Positions 11,109 to 40,033 are shown, counted from the stretch's first letter. The stretch: DNA of 64,000 nucleotides from Edaphochlamys debaryana (GCA_016858145.1 JAEHOE010000077.1:64501-128500); one strand, 5' to 3'. Notes: a model not told the origin generated them from the letters alone. Numbers and translations are program-made.

Positions 11109-12527
11109 CGGGGCAGTGCGGCCAGGCGCCACCGCCTCTAGGGTTTTGACCGCCTGACACATAGTGACGTATGACGGATCTGACTGCAGGTGACGACTGA
11201 CAGCAGTGGGGGTCATTGAGGGCTGAGCGGGCAGACGCTTGGGGCGAGAGGAGTGGGAAGGGTAGCGGGAGGCCGGACAGAGGGAATGCCGGGACGGAGG
11301 CGGGCAAGGGACGACAGGGCCATAGGCGTCGTCGCGGGTTGCACCCGGCGGCCAGCTGCAGCGCATGAGCCCAGCACAGCGAGCCCTGACTGCATAGCTG
11401 GCACTCGGCAGGGGCATGTGCAATGGGGGATGCAAGACAGGGGGAAAGGCCGGGCACTGTGGGACCTGACGGGTTCGCTCAGGCATACAACGACGAAGAG
11501 AGGCCATTCATCTGCGCACGATGGGGGGAGTCCAGTGCATTTGACTGTGTGGCGTGGCAAGGCAGCACGAGAAGTCCGATGACGGTTGCATGCGTGGGAC
11601 TGGGCTCGGCCGTCAAGTGCAGGTGTTGTATCGGTTGTGTGGTGGTGTGCATTAATGCATTGACGGGAGGAGGCGGTACAGAAGGAGTCCTCGCGCGACT
11701 GAGCAACTCGACCCGTGGAAGTGTCGTGAGTCTTGAGCAGAGCATAGGGCGGAGTCCTCGCGAAGGTAGGACGGAGAGGTGTGTGTGCGGTGCGACCCGG
11801 CTGCACAGGCCGTGCAGAGGCGCATTCGCCTCGTTTTGGGCACGAAGCTGTTATGTTCGTACGTGCTGGCCCTGCCGCCTGCTCACATCGAGCGTGTCGT
11901 ACACAGCAGACCGCCGTCGGGGGAACCTTAATCCAGGCCCAGCTCTGGCCAACCGCATAGCCTCCTATGGATAGCATTGCGGTCTCTCTTGACCCCATAG
12001 CAACACTGCCTCAGCCCAGCCCTGCATAGCCACTGGACATACCCGGTACCGCTGCATACTTGAGGAGCACCGTCTCCCGCCCGCCAAATCCCTGCCCTGG
12101 TAAATGCCCGAGTCCGCGCCAAGCGTGCTCCCCACCACACACACTGTCTGTCTGTCCGTGAACACTCCACTTCCGGGACTCACAAGTCTGCAGTGCGTGC
12201 CCGCCTGCTCCTGAAAGCAGTGCCTGCTTGTGTGCCTGCTTGTGTGCGTTACGGAGGTCATGGCCTCCAAAATGTCCAAATCTCTGCACTGCGGCCTCGA
12301 GCACACAGCCCATGGCCCGCACTCCACTCCTGCACTCCTGCGCGCGTGCACCGCAGCCACCGCTGCACCCCCGCTCCGTCACAAGCCCGCAGCCAGGCCG
12401 CTCACACTCACGGCGTGAGAGCCTCACCAGCCCGATGCCCTCCAGTCCCCCGTATCACTCGCACCGTCGCGCCCCTCTCCTATCGTCCCGAGCGGTCCGG
12501 CCATACGCGCATGCTCCTTACTGCCCC
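11109..12527. other. Convergent intergenic region (desaturase and polymerase theta 3' ends)
   Basis: Holds the 3' UTRs of the two converging genes. A 261-codon minus-strand open frame spans much of it but has no recognisable motif and no splice support. I did not find a clear TGTAA signal for either gene. Confidence 0.45.
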
Positions 12528-28990
<16,463 letters not shown>

Positions 28991-31900
28991 AGCTCCGGCT
29001 GGTACGAGGTGCTCGCTAAGCTGTCAGGCTTTCATCGAGCATGGCACTGCTTGCGCTCGCAGCGCAGGCAAGGGACGTCCACTTCTCCTTACACATAATC
29101 TGCTATGCAAGCAGGTTCGAGTTGCAGGCTTTGAGGAGAAGAGCCTGTGAGAGCTGCAAAACGGGCGACATCGCAACGTGCCCGGTGTGCGGTCAAAGAA
29201 GTTGAAAGAATAAATAGATGGACTATGTATGGTCGCGGAACGTGGGGGGCACAGAGCAACTTTGGGTCCGTGCTGCGCGTGCGGACCGCCCTAGGCCAGC
29301 TGTCGGTCACGCCCCGCGGCGGTGGCCGCCCACCGCCGCCCCATCCCCCACGCCTCCTGCTGCTTCCTCTGCTAATCAAGCCGGTCCCATCAGCACGCAC
29401 ACTGCTTGAGAACTGCTTGTGGCCAGCCCTCCCTGCCATCCAGCAGTCCCCTCGAGGGGCTGAGCGCCCTCCCTTGGTCCCCGACCCACATGCCGTCTCG
29501 TGCCGTCGCCCGCCAGCCCTCGCCAGTCTCTGCACGGCCCTTCCCACTTAGCAATTCGGGCGCCTCTGCGTCATGCAGCGCAGGACGACCACTCTCCAGC
29601 TCAAGACTTAGACGCCTAGTGTCTCCGAGTGAGTGAGTGAGTTACATCCTGCCATCTCTGCCATTCTCCAATCCGTCTGGCACAGAGTGCAGCAGAGGCC
29701 GAGCGGAGAGGGGTTGAGCGAGGCGCCTCCTATCAAGAAAGGGCGCCCAAGAGCAACAGCTAAACACTGGTTGATGAACCACAGCGAGGGGGGCACCACC
29801 AGGAGGGCACCACCACGCGCCAGCATATATGGGGGTCGCAGCGCCTATCCAGGATTGATGAGGATTGAGGAGCTCTGGAAGAGCCCAATGTCCCCCGCCT
29901 TACGTATCGTTGTCGATCTGGTGAGCTTGCTAGCGGGACAGCATCCTACTGCAATCCCAGCACGGCCCGATCGGCGGCAACCCATGCCAAGCAAACCACC
30001 GAAAAGCAAAACGAGGGACCCCACCCACTCAGACCCGTGCCATGCACCCTGCACAGCGCCCGCCACTGCACGGCCTCTTCGCGTCAAGCTGACAGTGCCC
30101 GGCCAGACCTGATCCGCCCCAAGAGCAGCGGACCAGCTGCACGCCGCCAGGGTACAACACACCAACAATCCAGCGCCTGCGCGGTCACATACTGCCTCCA
30201 CCCTACTCACGTCGCCGGGGGCCACCGCCGCACCGGCGCATCACACATGCACCCCTCGGCAGTCGGCACACGTGCACAGCCGTCCCACGGCAGCCGGGGC
30301 CAAGGTAGCCGTGTGTCCCAGGGACCCGCCCTGGCGCCCAGGCAGTGCGGTGGTCCCGCACCTGGTGCAGCCGCCGCCGGCACCAGCAGAAGCGACACCG
30401 CACTGCTCTGCACCAGGGGCCGCTTGCTGGGTGTTGATGTCGCCCTTTGCCCTGCTGGTCAGAGGTGGAGGCGGCGCCCTTGGAGGCCATTGCCCCACCC
30501 CGCAGCCCCAGAAAGCTCCGGAGGAAAGTTCAGCCTGGTTGTATGTGGCACAGGGGGAAACGGGTGGCAGGAGAAGGGTAGTGGCAGTAAGGCAGTAAGG
30601 CTGGCGGGACCGTTTCCAGCAGGCCTGGACAGATGGTGGACCGCTTCAGCAGCTTACCGGAAGAGAGGGGTACTGAACATGTGCCAAACATCCTGCGGCT
30701 GTAGGCTCCCGGCTACTGACGTCATACCCCGAGGGCACAGGTGGAGGCGGCGCGTTACCAGTGAGGGCCATCGTCCCAACAATCCGACATCACAGGCCCA
30801 GACCGTCTGCAAAACCAAAGACATACCGCAGCGGTGATGAGGGCGGGCCATGGGTGCTGGGTAGTACAGCGAGACGGGTGCAGCAGCAGCTTAAAGCGGC
30901 ACCTTGCACGCCGACCGACCTGGGCCAGTAAGCCGCTACCTGCGTCATCACCCCAATGGTGCGTACCTTGCACGCGTACCAAGCGGCGTGGCCGGGATTG
31001 GCCCGAGCGGAAGGTGAGTGGAGCAAGGCCAGGAGCCGGGTCTCCAGACGTGTTGGCTGCACAAGATAATCACCTCCACCACACCCGTCGGCGGTGAGGG
31101 GGCGGGGGCGCGCGGGGAGGGCGCAGGTCACAGAGACACAGACAGAGTGGAGACCCATCAGCACCCCCACCACCGCGACTGGCACGCATGTATAAGATCG
31201 GAGACGGGCTTAAGCGGGGGATGTCCTGGCTCCTGGGGGCTGCCAATCCTGCCACTCCTTAGCCGCCTTAGCCATCTACACACTGCGCCGGCCAAACCCT
31301 GCGGCGCTGAACTCCACGCCACCCCCTTGCCTGCCCCTTGCCCGAATGTGCTCCTGCTCCGCTCCTGACGAGTGGCCTGACACTGCAGGCGCCGTTAATT
31401 GAACTTTTACCGTAATCACGCCCACAGGATTCCAGTCCTCCTGAACTAGCGGCTGCTGGTCGTCCTGGCCATCACCTTGCGCCCACCGCCCCACCCTGTT
31501 TGTAGACCGCCCCTGTTAGTCATGACGCCGCCCCGTGCAGGACTCCAGCAGCCCACACGGCCGTTGTCCTCCTGGCACGCTTTCGAGACGGCCAGCGCGC
31601 CCACACTGAACGAACCTTTGTGTGAGGTCCGGAGCGGTCAGCGTTATCGAGGCCGGCGGAAACGGCGCGCGGCCGGCAGGCGGGCGGGCGCGGCGTGGCG
31701 CGGACGAAGTCACGGGGGGCGTGGTGCCCCAATGGTGTAACCTGGGCTTTCGTGCCCGTGTCGTATGCAGAGCGCCTGGTCAAGTACCGGAGGTGTCCAG
31801 GGCGACCGCGAGGCTGTGTGGAATGTTGTGCGGCATGCCACGGCCCGGCACGGTAGGGAAACGCTAGGGATTGGTGGCCTCGTGTCCAGTATGATGACGC

Positions 31901-32043
31901 TCTGGCTACCTCTTTACTTGTGAAACGCGAGTGCGAGTAGATGGGGAGCCCCGCCCGAAGCAATCTTGGAAAGGGAAGAGCTCGTCGTTTTCCTTACTCG
32001 GCCACACCTCCTTAACACTGCTCTTACCACTAGCCCCAAAGTC
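28991..32043. other. Intergenic region, divergent promoters
   Basis: Three kilobases between the polymerase theta start and the F-box/LRR gene. Several open frames of 80-270 codons exist on both strands, but none shows a domain, splice consistency or homology I recognise. AT-richer pockets occur near 29200-29230 and 31900-32040, the latter just before the F-box gene start. Confidence 0.45.
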
Positions 32044-34442
32044 ATGTCCGGACTCCGCTCAATATCGCCGCCCGAGGCGCGGCGCCCCAGCCCGGAGCCC
32101 AGTGTCTCTCGCGAATGCGCGAGCACCAGCGACGTTGCTTTCGCTGACGCCTTCGCGCGCCTCAACGTAGCGACGAGCATGAGTGGAGCGGCGCCGTTCC
32201 TGCCAGACGAGGCAGTTCGTCAGATAGCGGCCTACCTGGTCCAGGGCGAGCCCCCGGGGCACGCGCTGATCCACCTGCTGGCCTTCTGTGGTGTGTGCCG
32301 TCAGTGGCGCAGCGTGGGCCGCGAGGTTAACCCGGGCGTGAGCATCGGGTTCGACGTGCTGGAGAACACCTTCTGCAGCCAGTCGTCCATCCAGCGGTTC
32401 CGCCGTCTGAACACGGGACAGAAGGAGACGGTCTTCTACGCAGCGGCCAAGCTCCTGGACGGTGGGACTGGGCGGGCTTTGCGCGCTCAAAGCCGCCATG
32501 TCGTTGAGCGCGCGCTCTCCCTGCAGGCTATACGGAGGTATGCTTCTCCGGAGAGGCCGTGTCCGATCGCCTCTTGACAACGGTGGCCCTGCGCGTGGGC
32601 TCCAAGCTGCAGAAGGTCCGCCTGCACAACGCCAAGCAGGTCACGGACCCCGCGCTCCAGGCGCTGGTGCGCTCGGCGCCTCTGCTGCAATCCTTCATCG
32701 CTGAGGAGCTGGACAAAGCGACGGGTGAGATTCTGGCGTCGGGGGGCACGCTCGTCGGTCATTTGGCTGACGCTCATGTCCAAAAACGCAGGCATGTTCC
32801 TCGTGCCGCTGATGGAGGAGTGCCCCGCGCTCACCGTGGCGCACGTCGTCAACATGTCGGCCCAAACCTTCACCTGGAGGGGCTGCAAGGCTTCCAGCGG
32901 CGCCTGGGCCCCCAAAGGGCTGACGAAGCTCGTCGTCCGCAGCGCCGGCCTCGACGAGAGCTTCGGCGTCATCCTCAGCAAGCTGAGCAACCTGACGGAC
33001 ATCGAGCTCGATGGGCCGGCCGTTAACATCAAGGCGGCCGCGCTCCACTGGTGAGCGGCGTCGCCGGGAACGGTTTGCACGCACCCATCCCACCCTGGGG
33101 CCTCACGCGATAAGGCTGACACGCCACACCCACCCTCCTCGCCTGTTGCAGCCCCTCGGTGAGCCGCGTCAGTTACTTCGTTGGGAGAAAGACGGACCTC
33201 GACGAGGCGCTGGCCGCGCTCATGACCATCCGGGAGCTGAAGCAGCTGGAGCTCATCGTGCGGAACTTCGTGCTCACAGCGGACGAGCTGCGCGTCATCG
33301 GTGAGGCAGGGGACAGGGGCATGGGTTGAGCAGGGAGGGGCGTGACCCCGTCGGTTTCATGGGCGAGAAAGGGGCCAGGTCCGGTGCAGCACAGCCGGAG
33401 CGGTGCTGGTGCGTGGCCCGACCATCCCTCGCCTGCTCCCCCCGGCCCCGCACTCTCGCAGGCATGCTGCCGGTGGCGGACCTGCGCCTGGACAGCTACG
33501 TGTACAAGCAGCAGCCCACGCTCAGCCGCAGCAGCTACAGCCACGTGGACAATGAGGGCGTGAAGGCCCTGGTGGACGGCATCTGCCACCGCTGGAACCA
33601 GGCCGGAAACACGGGAGGTGAGCGGGTGGGGAGTGGTTGGTGGCTGCGCAGGAACCAGCACCGCAAGGGCGGCCCAGGAGCGCCTGGCGCGGGCTCGCGC
33701 GCGATATGGGGCTGGGCGGGGCGCAGATGCGTGGCGGACACGTCGAGGCAACCAGAGCGGGTGCGATATGGATCTCTGGAGTACGTCAGCCAGATGTGAT
33801 TACGGCATCCATCTTTTTCTGCTTGCGCACTCGACGCCCTAGCCTTTGCAGTTGACTGGTTGCAGCCGGCTCTGATGCCCGCCCGCTTGCGTTGTCGGCC
33901 TCGTCTCCACTTCTTCACCATCCCCTCCCCCGCCCCGCCCCGCCCCCCCCTGCCCGCAGAGGTGTTCCCCATGAAGCTGTCGCTGTGCGGTGCCACGGCG
34001 CTGACGCACGACGCCGTGTCGGCGCTGCTGCGGCTGCCGGTGCTGACGGAGCTGGACATCGGGGGGTGCTGCCGCATCACGGCCATGGACAAGATGAGGC
34101 TGGTGGCCAAGGTGGGTGGGGTGCGGGGGGGTGGGGGATGGGGCGCGGGGGTGCAGGCCCGCGGACGGGGCGCCGAGGTTGTGGGGCTTTCCGGCTGGGT
34201 AGATTGCGCAAGGTCTCCCGCAGACGAGCAGACTGGTGTGTGCGGCTGGGCACAGGGGTATGCGCGGGCGCTTGGACGCCCTGACGTCTAGCGTGGGGCT
34301 CGCCGCTGCTCGCTTCTGAGGCCGTCTTCCGTGCGACCCCTGCCTGCAGGTCAAGGCGGGCCGGGAGATGCTGGAGTCGGGCCGCCGGCCCCAGGTGCGC
34401 ATGAACAGCCGCTTTCCGGGGCTGTTCCTGCCCATCCTGTGA
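32044..34442 (+). CDS. F-box / leucine-rich-repeat-like protein
   Basis: Likely substrate adaptor of an SCF ubiquitin ligase. Seven exons in phase give 474 residues: 32044-32461, 32527-32724, 32792-33050, 33152-33300, 33462-33617, 33960-34111, 34350-34442. An F-box-like stretch begins near residue 50 (FLPDEAVRQIAAYLV ... LAFCGVCRQWRSVGREV). The rest is built of LRR-like segments, such as LQKVRLHNAKQVTDPALQAL, LTKLVVRSAGLDESF, LTDIELDGPAVN, LKQLELIVRNF and LTELDIGGCCRIT. Introns are short, with ordinary donors (GTGAG, GTGGG) and CNCAG acceptors. A second in-frame Met at 32179 precedes the F-box, so the first 45 residues are the least certain. It is not closely related to the tandem F-box/LRR pair at 45.9-51.1 kb. 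The exact family is not recognised. Confidence 0.8.
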
Positions 34443-35305
34443 CGCCAGGATGGGGCTCGAGATTGCGGAGTGTGAGAACGCATCTGCTTTGAACTGCATT
34501 ACTGCAGAACGAGTCCTGTTAGGCTTATTGGGCGTGAGCGCAGGCATGAAGCACACGTAACGACTGAGGTGCAGGTGCAACACGCGTAATGTTTCTGGTG
34601 TCGTGTTTTGTGTCCGGGCGAGGTGAGGTGTTTCGCATCAGGGCGATAGGTGGCAGAGTGCCATGCATGGCAGGGCTTTGTTGGTGGTAGGTCAGGGTGC
34701 GGTTTTGGGGTGTTCCCGCGTGAAGCAAGGCTTGAGATTCGCTTTTGCTCCAGTGCACGAAGTAGTCTTGGACGTCGATGGAGCACGGGCGTTGGAAGGG
34801 TGGCTCTGCACATTGCGACATGGCAGGGCGGGGCTGAGACGCGGTTGGGGGCGTTGTTATGGTGCTTGTATGTCGAGGCAAATTCCAGTTGCATGGCACG
34901 TGCTTGTTGGCGATGCGGTGGTGTGTGCGGCGACGCCAAGCAGCGCTGCCTGTGTCGGTACGGGCCAGTGGCTCGGTGGCTGCGCCGCCAGTGCGGCTTC
35001 AAGGCAGGCTTAGGTAGGACCTGGGGGTCAGGCTGCCCGGGTCTTGTGCGCCAGATGAGCGGTGATGGAGATACGAGCTGCAGGAATGTGGCAGGGAGGG
35101 TCTAGGCAGGAAGCAGGTGTACAACTAGTGCAGGGCAGTCAATGGATGATGCACAGCACGTGGAATGAGGACGCTGTTCAAAACATGACGGGGCAGAAGG
35201 ATTGAGGCGCACACTGGTCACGCCGGCGCAATGGTATAGTGGTCACCTGTCTTCAGGTGTGCTGGAGGCTTGGGCTGATCCCACAGTGAGGATACGTTGC
35301 AGGGT

Positions 35306-35310
35306 TGTAA
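35306..35310 (+). terminator. Candidate poly(A) signal TGTAA for the F-box/LRR gene
   Basis: TGTAA about 865 nt after the stop codon at 34442, similar to the stop-to-signal distances of the neighbouring genes. Confidence 0.35.
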
Positions 35311-35498
35311 AGCGCGATGTTGACATTCCGCCCGGTGCCTACGGTAGGTTGCAGTGACGCAACAAGTGAAGTCAGACCGGCAGTCTCACCGAGGGAAGTC
35401 CGCTAGTGCAGTCCCTGGCTTGACGGCCTAGCAAGCAGCATGGGGTTAATGCAACGTGCAACTAGCCGGGTCTGGCCCACCAGCCGGATGCGACAGGG

Positions 35499-35506
35499 TA
35501 TATAAG
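35499..35506 (+). promoter_or_regulatory. TATA box (TATATAAG)
   Basis: A consensus TATA box in otherwise GC-rich DNA. An ATG occurs 49 bp downstream at 35555, at the same spacing seen upstream of the sterol desaturase region. Confidence 0.45.
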
Positions 35507-35554
35507 CAACGAGCAAAGCAGGCCCGCCCAGGAATACCCCAGCACGTAGAGCGC

Positions 35555-35767
35555 ATGTTACCTTCGATTACCTTCGGGGCCGTGGACAATGGGCGGTTAC
35601 CGGCCATGACGTTCAGCTCTCCGGCGGCTCGCAAGGTATCCCGACCCGAGCGAACCAAGCGTATACAGAGAGCCGCCGGAGCAGCATGGGGTTCTATGCT
35701 CGCAGGGGCGGTGCAGCGTAGTCCGGACGACGAGGAAGGGGGAAGCAGCATGGGGTGTTGGGCATAA
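35555..35767 (+). CDS. Small hypothetical ORF, 70 codons, behind a TATA box
   Basis: ATG at 35555 opens a frame to about 35767. The product is hydrophilic and basic in the middle (SRPERTKRIQRAAG) with an acidic end (SPDDEEGGSS). It has no recognised domain. The only support is the TATA box at 35499-35506 and its position; it could be chance or belong to a non-coding transcript. Confidence 0.25.
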   Translation: MLPSITFGAVDNGRLPAMTFSSPAARKVSRPERTKRIQRAAGAAWGSMLAGAVQRSPDDEEGGSSMGCWA

Positions 35768-36072
35768 CCCCCGGATCGGCCGGATGGCGCAGAAGCTACG
35801 ATGCTATCCAGGACCCGCCCAGCCCGGCAAGCAGCATTGAGGTGCTTCAGCAATGACAGCAAACGTGCAGCAAGGACAGGTCGATGAGGCGGCCTGGGCC
35901 ACCACCAGCATGGTGGGCCCCCGTCCGGCACTCGTATAGCGAGATGGTATGCATTTGGCTATGGACAGGCTATGGGGCTGCAGCTCTAGCTGGTTTACCC
36001 TGCTGCGGCCACGCGCCGACCGTGGGCTTAGGGTATGCGCAATGGAGCCTGAAATGCACAGCGTCTTAAGGC

Positions 36073-36077
36073 TTACA
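36073..36077 (-). terminator. Candidate poly(A) signal TGTAA for the CaMK-like kinase gene
   Basis: The minus strand reads TGTAA about 660 nt past the stop codon at 36736. Confidence 0.4.
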
Positions 36078-36735
36078 GTCATGCAGCCTTCCCTCACGAA
36101 CAGTGTTCGGCCTTCTCGGCCTCCCTGCCTCGTAGTACCCCCTGACAAGCGCGCGGTCGATAAGTTTCCCTGCCGTCACCTACACACAGGGGATAAGGAC
36201 CCCCTGAAGAGTCCGTGCGCTGGGCCACTACACTCGTGCGCCCGCCCGAAACCAAGAATGCCATTGCGCGCTTCGCCACGCCCATACGGCTGAATACGGC
36301 AAACCCCTGTCCGTGACTGCCCTTCCTCAGATGCGCTCACGGCACCAAGGCGAAGACTTATGAGACTCGCACGCGTTAACCTCCCTACGTATGTTTACCA
36401 GCGGCCCTAGCACCGCTCCTACCCGCCATCGCCCACCCCACCAGAGCATGCGCGCGCTGCATGCTCAGTCCCCTGCCTGCGCCCTGCTCTCCTGTCTTAG
36501 CTGCTGCTCCGCACGCCACGTAATGCTCTCCATACGCTCCGCGCGCTGTGAGTCCGTGCCGCCAGCGCTCCTCCACGTCAAGGCTCAACGAGGGCCTGCG
36601 GCCAGCCAAGGGAGGGCCAAACGTCGGACACAAGGCGAGGGACGGCAGGTACGCAACAAGCGACAAGTGATCTGGGTCGGGTGCGTTTGCGTAAGGGGAT
36701 TATTGAGGCCGCCTGCACATGGGCCCTCCTGACCC

Positions 36736-38702
36736 TTAAGGCACAAGTCCGCATGTCTCACCCTTGGGGGTGGATGGCGGCTGGAAGTTTCCTTCTAGGA
36801 TGAACTGGTGCTGCAGGGCCTCCGTGGCGGTGAGGCGCTTGGTGGGGTCCACCACCAGCAGCTTGCGGATGAGCTCCTTGGCGCTGCGGGGCGCATCCGA
36901 CCCAGATGAGCAACCCGGGCAAGCAATCCAAATAGGCAAGGCACGCAAAACACCAGCACGCAGTCCGCCTCCCAGGACACTTACGCGTCGGAAACCTTGT
37001 TCCAGACGGGGTCGGCAAAGCTGTATTTGCCTTTCCGGATCATGTCGAAGAGCTGCGGCTCGCTGTCACTCCAGAACGGCGGGTAGCCGCCCAGCAGGAT
37101 GTACAGCACCACGCCGGCGCTCCACATGTCGACGCCCGGTCCGTACACATGGCCCTTGGCCCCCACGATCACCTCGGGCGCCACGTACTGCGGCGTACCG
37201 CAGATGGTCTGCATGCCGTTGACGGCGTGCTTCGCCAGCCCGAAGTCCGCGATTTTGACCAGGCTGATGTCGTCCTGCTTCGCCAGCAGGAGGTTCTCCA
37301 GCTTGAGGTCACGGTGCACGACATTTCTGCGGGGTGATGGGAGCAAGGGTCGAAGCCGGTGAGCGAGGGAGCACCCAAGTAAAATTCGCCGACGCAGACT
37401 CGCCCACAATCGCACCCCAAGGCCCCATACTTACTTGCTATGCAGGTACTCGATGCCCCGCAGCACCTGCACGAAACACAGCCGTGCCTCCGCCTCCGTG
37501 TAGCTGCCGCGCTTGAGCACGGCCTCAAGCAGCTCACCGCCCGTGAGCAGCTCCGTGATGAGGTAGACCTGGGGAGACGGGCGGAGCGACGTGCCGGACA
37601 TTTGCCAGAATACGGGCGAGGGTAGGGGAGTGTGCGGGACCAGGGGACACAGTGGAACAGCATAGCCGTGGCGCAGCAAGTTGCACTTGTGGAGCGGCAG
37701 GTCGGGAGGGGGTAGCACGCTCTGCGAGGACGGGTGCGCACCTTGTTGCCCTCCTCGAAGTACTCCTTCAGGAAGATCACGTTTTCGTGGTTCATACCGC
37801 AGAGGAGGTCGATCTCCTTGAAGATGTCCTCGCTGCACGGGCGACGCGGGCGTGAGCAAGAAGTCCGGGTCTTGCGGAAGGCAATGCGGCGATGCTTACC
37901 GGGTGTTCTCGTTCTCCCCAACCTCCTGCCCAACCGGCGGCAGGGCCATGATCTTGCAAGCATACTCGACTCCCGTGGCGCGGTCCGTCGCTAGCTTGAC
38001 GACGGAGAAGCCTGCGCAAAGCGCCATGTTGGCCGCAGCGCCCATCCAAGTGCAGCAAACAAGACTGCGTACCTCCGGTACCGAGCGTTTTCCCGAGCTT
38101 GTACACATCCCGCAGCTTCACGTCCGTCCGCAGCTTGGACCTGCGTGGGGTCGGAACGCATGCTGAAGCACGGACCACTCTTGCCCCCACCCCATGCATT
38201 CTCACCCTGGCCTGGCTGGAGTAGCCGCTGCACCGGACGCCGGTGGTGCTGGCGCCGGGGCTGCCACCGGGGCCGGAACAGTCGCCGGCGCCTTGACGCC
38301 TTGCGACGCCCGCTCCATAGAGGGCTCAACGACAGCCTTGGGACTGGGGCTAGGAGGCGCTGGAGTAGCAGCTGGTGTCGCCTCTGTGGACTTTTGCTTC
38401 ACCAGTTCAATCTCCTCAGCCTTGACTCCGTTGTCGTGCTCCGCCTTGAGCGCCTTCGCCGGCGACTTCTCGTCGGCCACAGAGGGAATTGCTTCTGCGA
38501 CCTTTGCTGCAGGAGGCGCGGGCTGCGGTGGCGGGACGGGCTTCGGGGCGGGCGCAGGCGGGGGGACCGGGGATGCTGCTGCCTCCGGGGCCTTGGGCGC
38601 CGGAGCTGGAGGTGTCGCAGCCGGAACCTTGGCTTGCACAGGCTCTGGTGCGCTAGTTGTGTTCGGTGAGCTCTGTTCGGGCTTGCCGCATAGGTTCCCC
38701 AT
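36736..38702 (-). CDS. CaMK-like serine/threonine kinase with N-terminal acylation motif
   Basis: Protein kinase of the CaMK/CDPK group, probably membrane-anchored. Seven exons in phase give 463 residues: 38702-38206, 38140-38073, 38011-37900, 37832-37742, 37568-37435, 37326-36985, 36883-36736. The N-terminus MGNLCG matches the N-myristoylation plus palmitoylation signal of plant CDPKs. It is followed by about 160 residues rich in Pro, Ala and Lys, then the kinase domain: GKTLGTGGFSVVK, YACKIM, ITELLTGGELLEAVL, HRDLKLENLLL, ADFGLAKHA, GTPQYVAPEV and LGGYPPFWSD. It ends about 20 residues past the last helix (ILEGNFQPPSTPKG...). There is no autoinhibitory junction and no EF-hand before the stop at 36736, unlike a true CDPK. 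Introns have canonical GTAAG/GTGCG donors without G-runs. Substrate unknown. Confidence 0.9.
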
Positions 38703-39177
38703 ATTAAGTCATGGACATCTCGGTTCGTGGTATGCGTATAGAGTGTGCTCGGCTTTTGCGGAAGTGTGCGGGCTTGAAGTATTACACACAGGGTCGCTGC
38801 ATTGGGGTGCAACCCTGGCGCCATCGCGAGCCGCAGCGCCCCGAGTTCGCATTCACATTGTATACGCTAATGCGCTCCACATACGCACAGAGTCGTGACT
38901 CCTATCTTCACACCACTCGGGTTGACATGCGACATGTCTGCATTATGCAAACTTGCAAGCAACTTGACCGGTACTGGCGGCACAGGAGATACATAGGGAA
39001 TGCTTCAAGCTGGTGGTGCCGGCCGTCATTCCGTGACCGCGACGCGCTGGTCGGTTTCATCGGGGCCTTACCACGGCTGGTAATCACGACCGCGGACACC
39101 AGGAGCTGTGACCCGTATGACGGGCGGGGAGGTTGACAAGTGAGGCTTGGGGAGGACTTTGTCGCGACTGAAACACG

Positions 39178-39700
39178 GTGGGTGGCGGAGCACCCGCAAG
39201 TGTGCCAGTCCGTGTCAGTCGGCCAGCCCTGCGCCATGTGGGTCGGCTGAAGCTGCACGCGGGACCAGGACTTCAGCTGAGCAGGAGGAGCTGGGGGGAC
39301 GTCCTGGCGGTCCTAGGGCCCCCTGTGGCTCGATAGGGCTGAGCTTGCTGTGGGCTGGCTTGAAGCCGCCGCCCCCCGCTGCACGGCTGAGCAGTGGGTG
39401 GCGGAGCGATGCTCGAGCGTGGAGCCGTCAAGCGTGCGAGCCAGCTCAGCCTGCGTCATGTGGGTCGGCTGAAGCTGCGCACCAAAGCCAGGACACCAGT
39501 TGGCCAGGAGCAGGGAGAGTCCTGAACAGCAGGATCCCCCTGCCCTGGCAGTTCCTGACAGTCCAAGGTTTCCCTACGGCGCTGAGTGAGGCAAGCCCCT
39601 CGCGGGGGTCTGGCGAGGGCTGTAGCATCCATTGGGGGACCGAGGGGGCTGAGCTTGCTGTGGGCTGGCTTGAGCCCCCGCCCCCCGCGGCCCCCCGCCA
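39178..39700. repeat. Imperfect tandem duplication, units of about 213 and 310 bp
   Basis: Both units open with GTGGGTGGCGGAGC (39178 and 39391), then share CATGTGGGTCGGCTGAAGCT (39235 and 39458), and close with GGCTGAGCTTGCTGTGGGCT (39338 and 39649). Unit 2 carries about 95 extra bp. This explains the internal repeats in the open frame here. Confidence 0.75.
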
Positions 39701-40028
39701 CCCGCGCCCCCGCCTGGGTGCTCGGTCTACCGAGCGCTGTTGGGAGGGGCTTGTGGAGGCCTTCGCCGCTTCGGAAGCAGGCGCAGGTAGGAACCTGCCG
39801 GCTGTGCCCCTCGAGCAGCGCTGCACGTGCAGTGGGCAAGCCGACTGCACAGCACGAATGCACCATTGCACCAAGCCGGTCCGGGCCGTCCGGGCGGTCA
39901 AGTCCGGGGGTTCCAGGGGCCCTAGTAGTATGGCGCTAGTGGACAAGCGGGGCCCCACGGCCACGCACACACGGCCCTGGTGGGGAAACCACGGTTGGTG
40001 CTCTTGTGCCCAGCTGCAAGCAATAAGT

Positions 40029-40033
40029 TTACA
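40029..40033 (-). terminator. Candidate poly(A) signal TGTAA for the 12-exon gene
   Basis: The minus strand reads TGTAA about 635 nt past the stop codon at 40666. Confidence 0.35.

Larger units (their letters stand above)
34443..36735. other. Convergent intergenic region with a TATA-led small ORF
   Basis: Contains the 3' UTRs of the flanking convergent genes (candidate poly(A) signals at 35306 on plus and 36073 on minus). Between them is a TATA box followed by a 70-codon ORF, listed separately. Nothing else is supportable. Confidence 0.45.

Noticed and set aside
11213..11998. 261-codon minus-strand open frame
   Set aside because: No domain, no splice support, and it lies where two convergent 3' UTRs are expected.
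35226..35290. tRNA-like segment with an A-box-like TGGTATAGTGG
   Set aside because: The would-be anticodon arm has a six-base loop, no acceptor stem can be formed, and the B-box is degenerate. At best a decayed tRNA-derived fragment.
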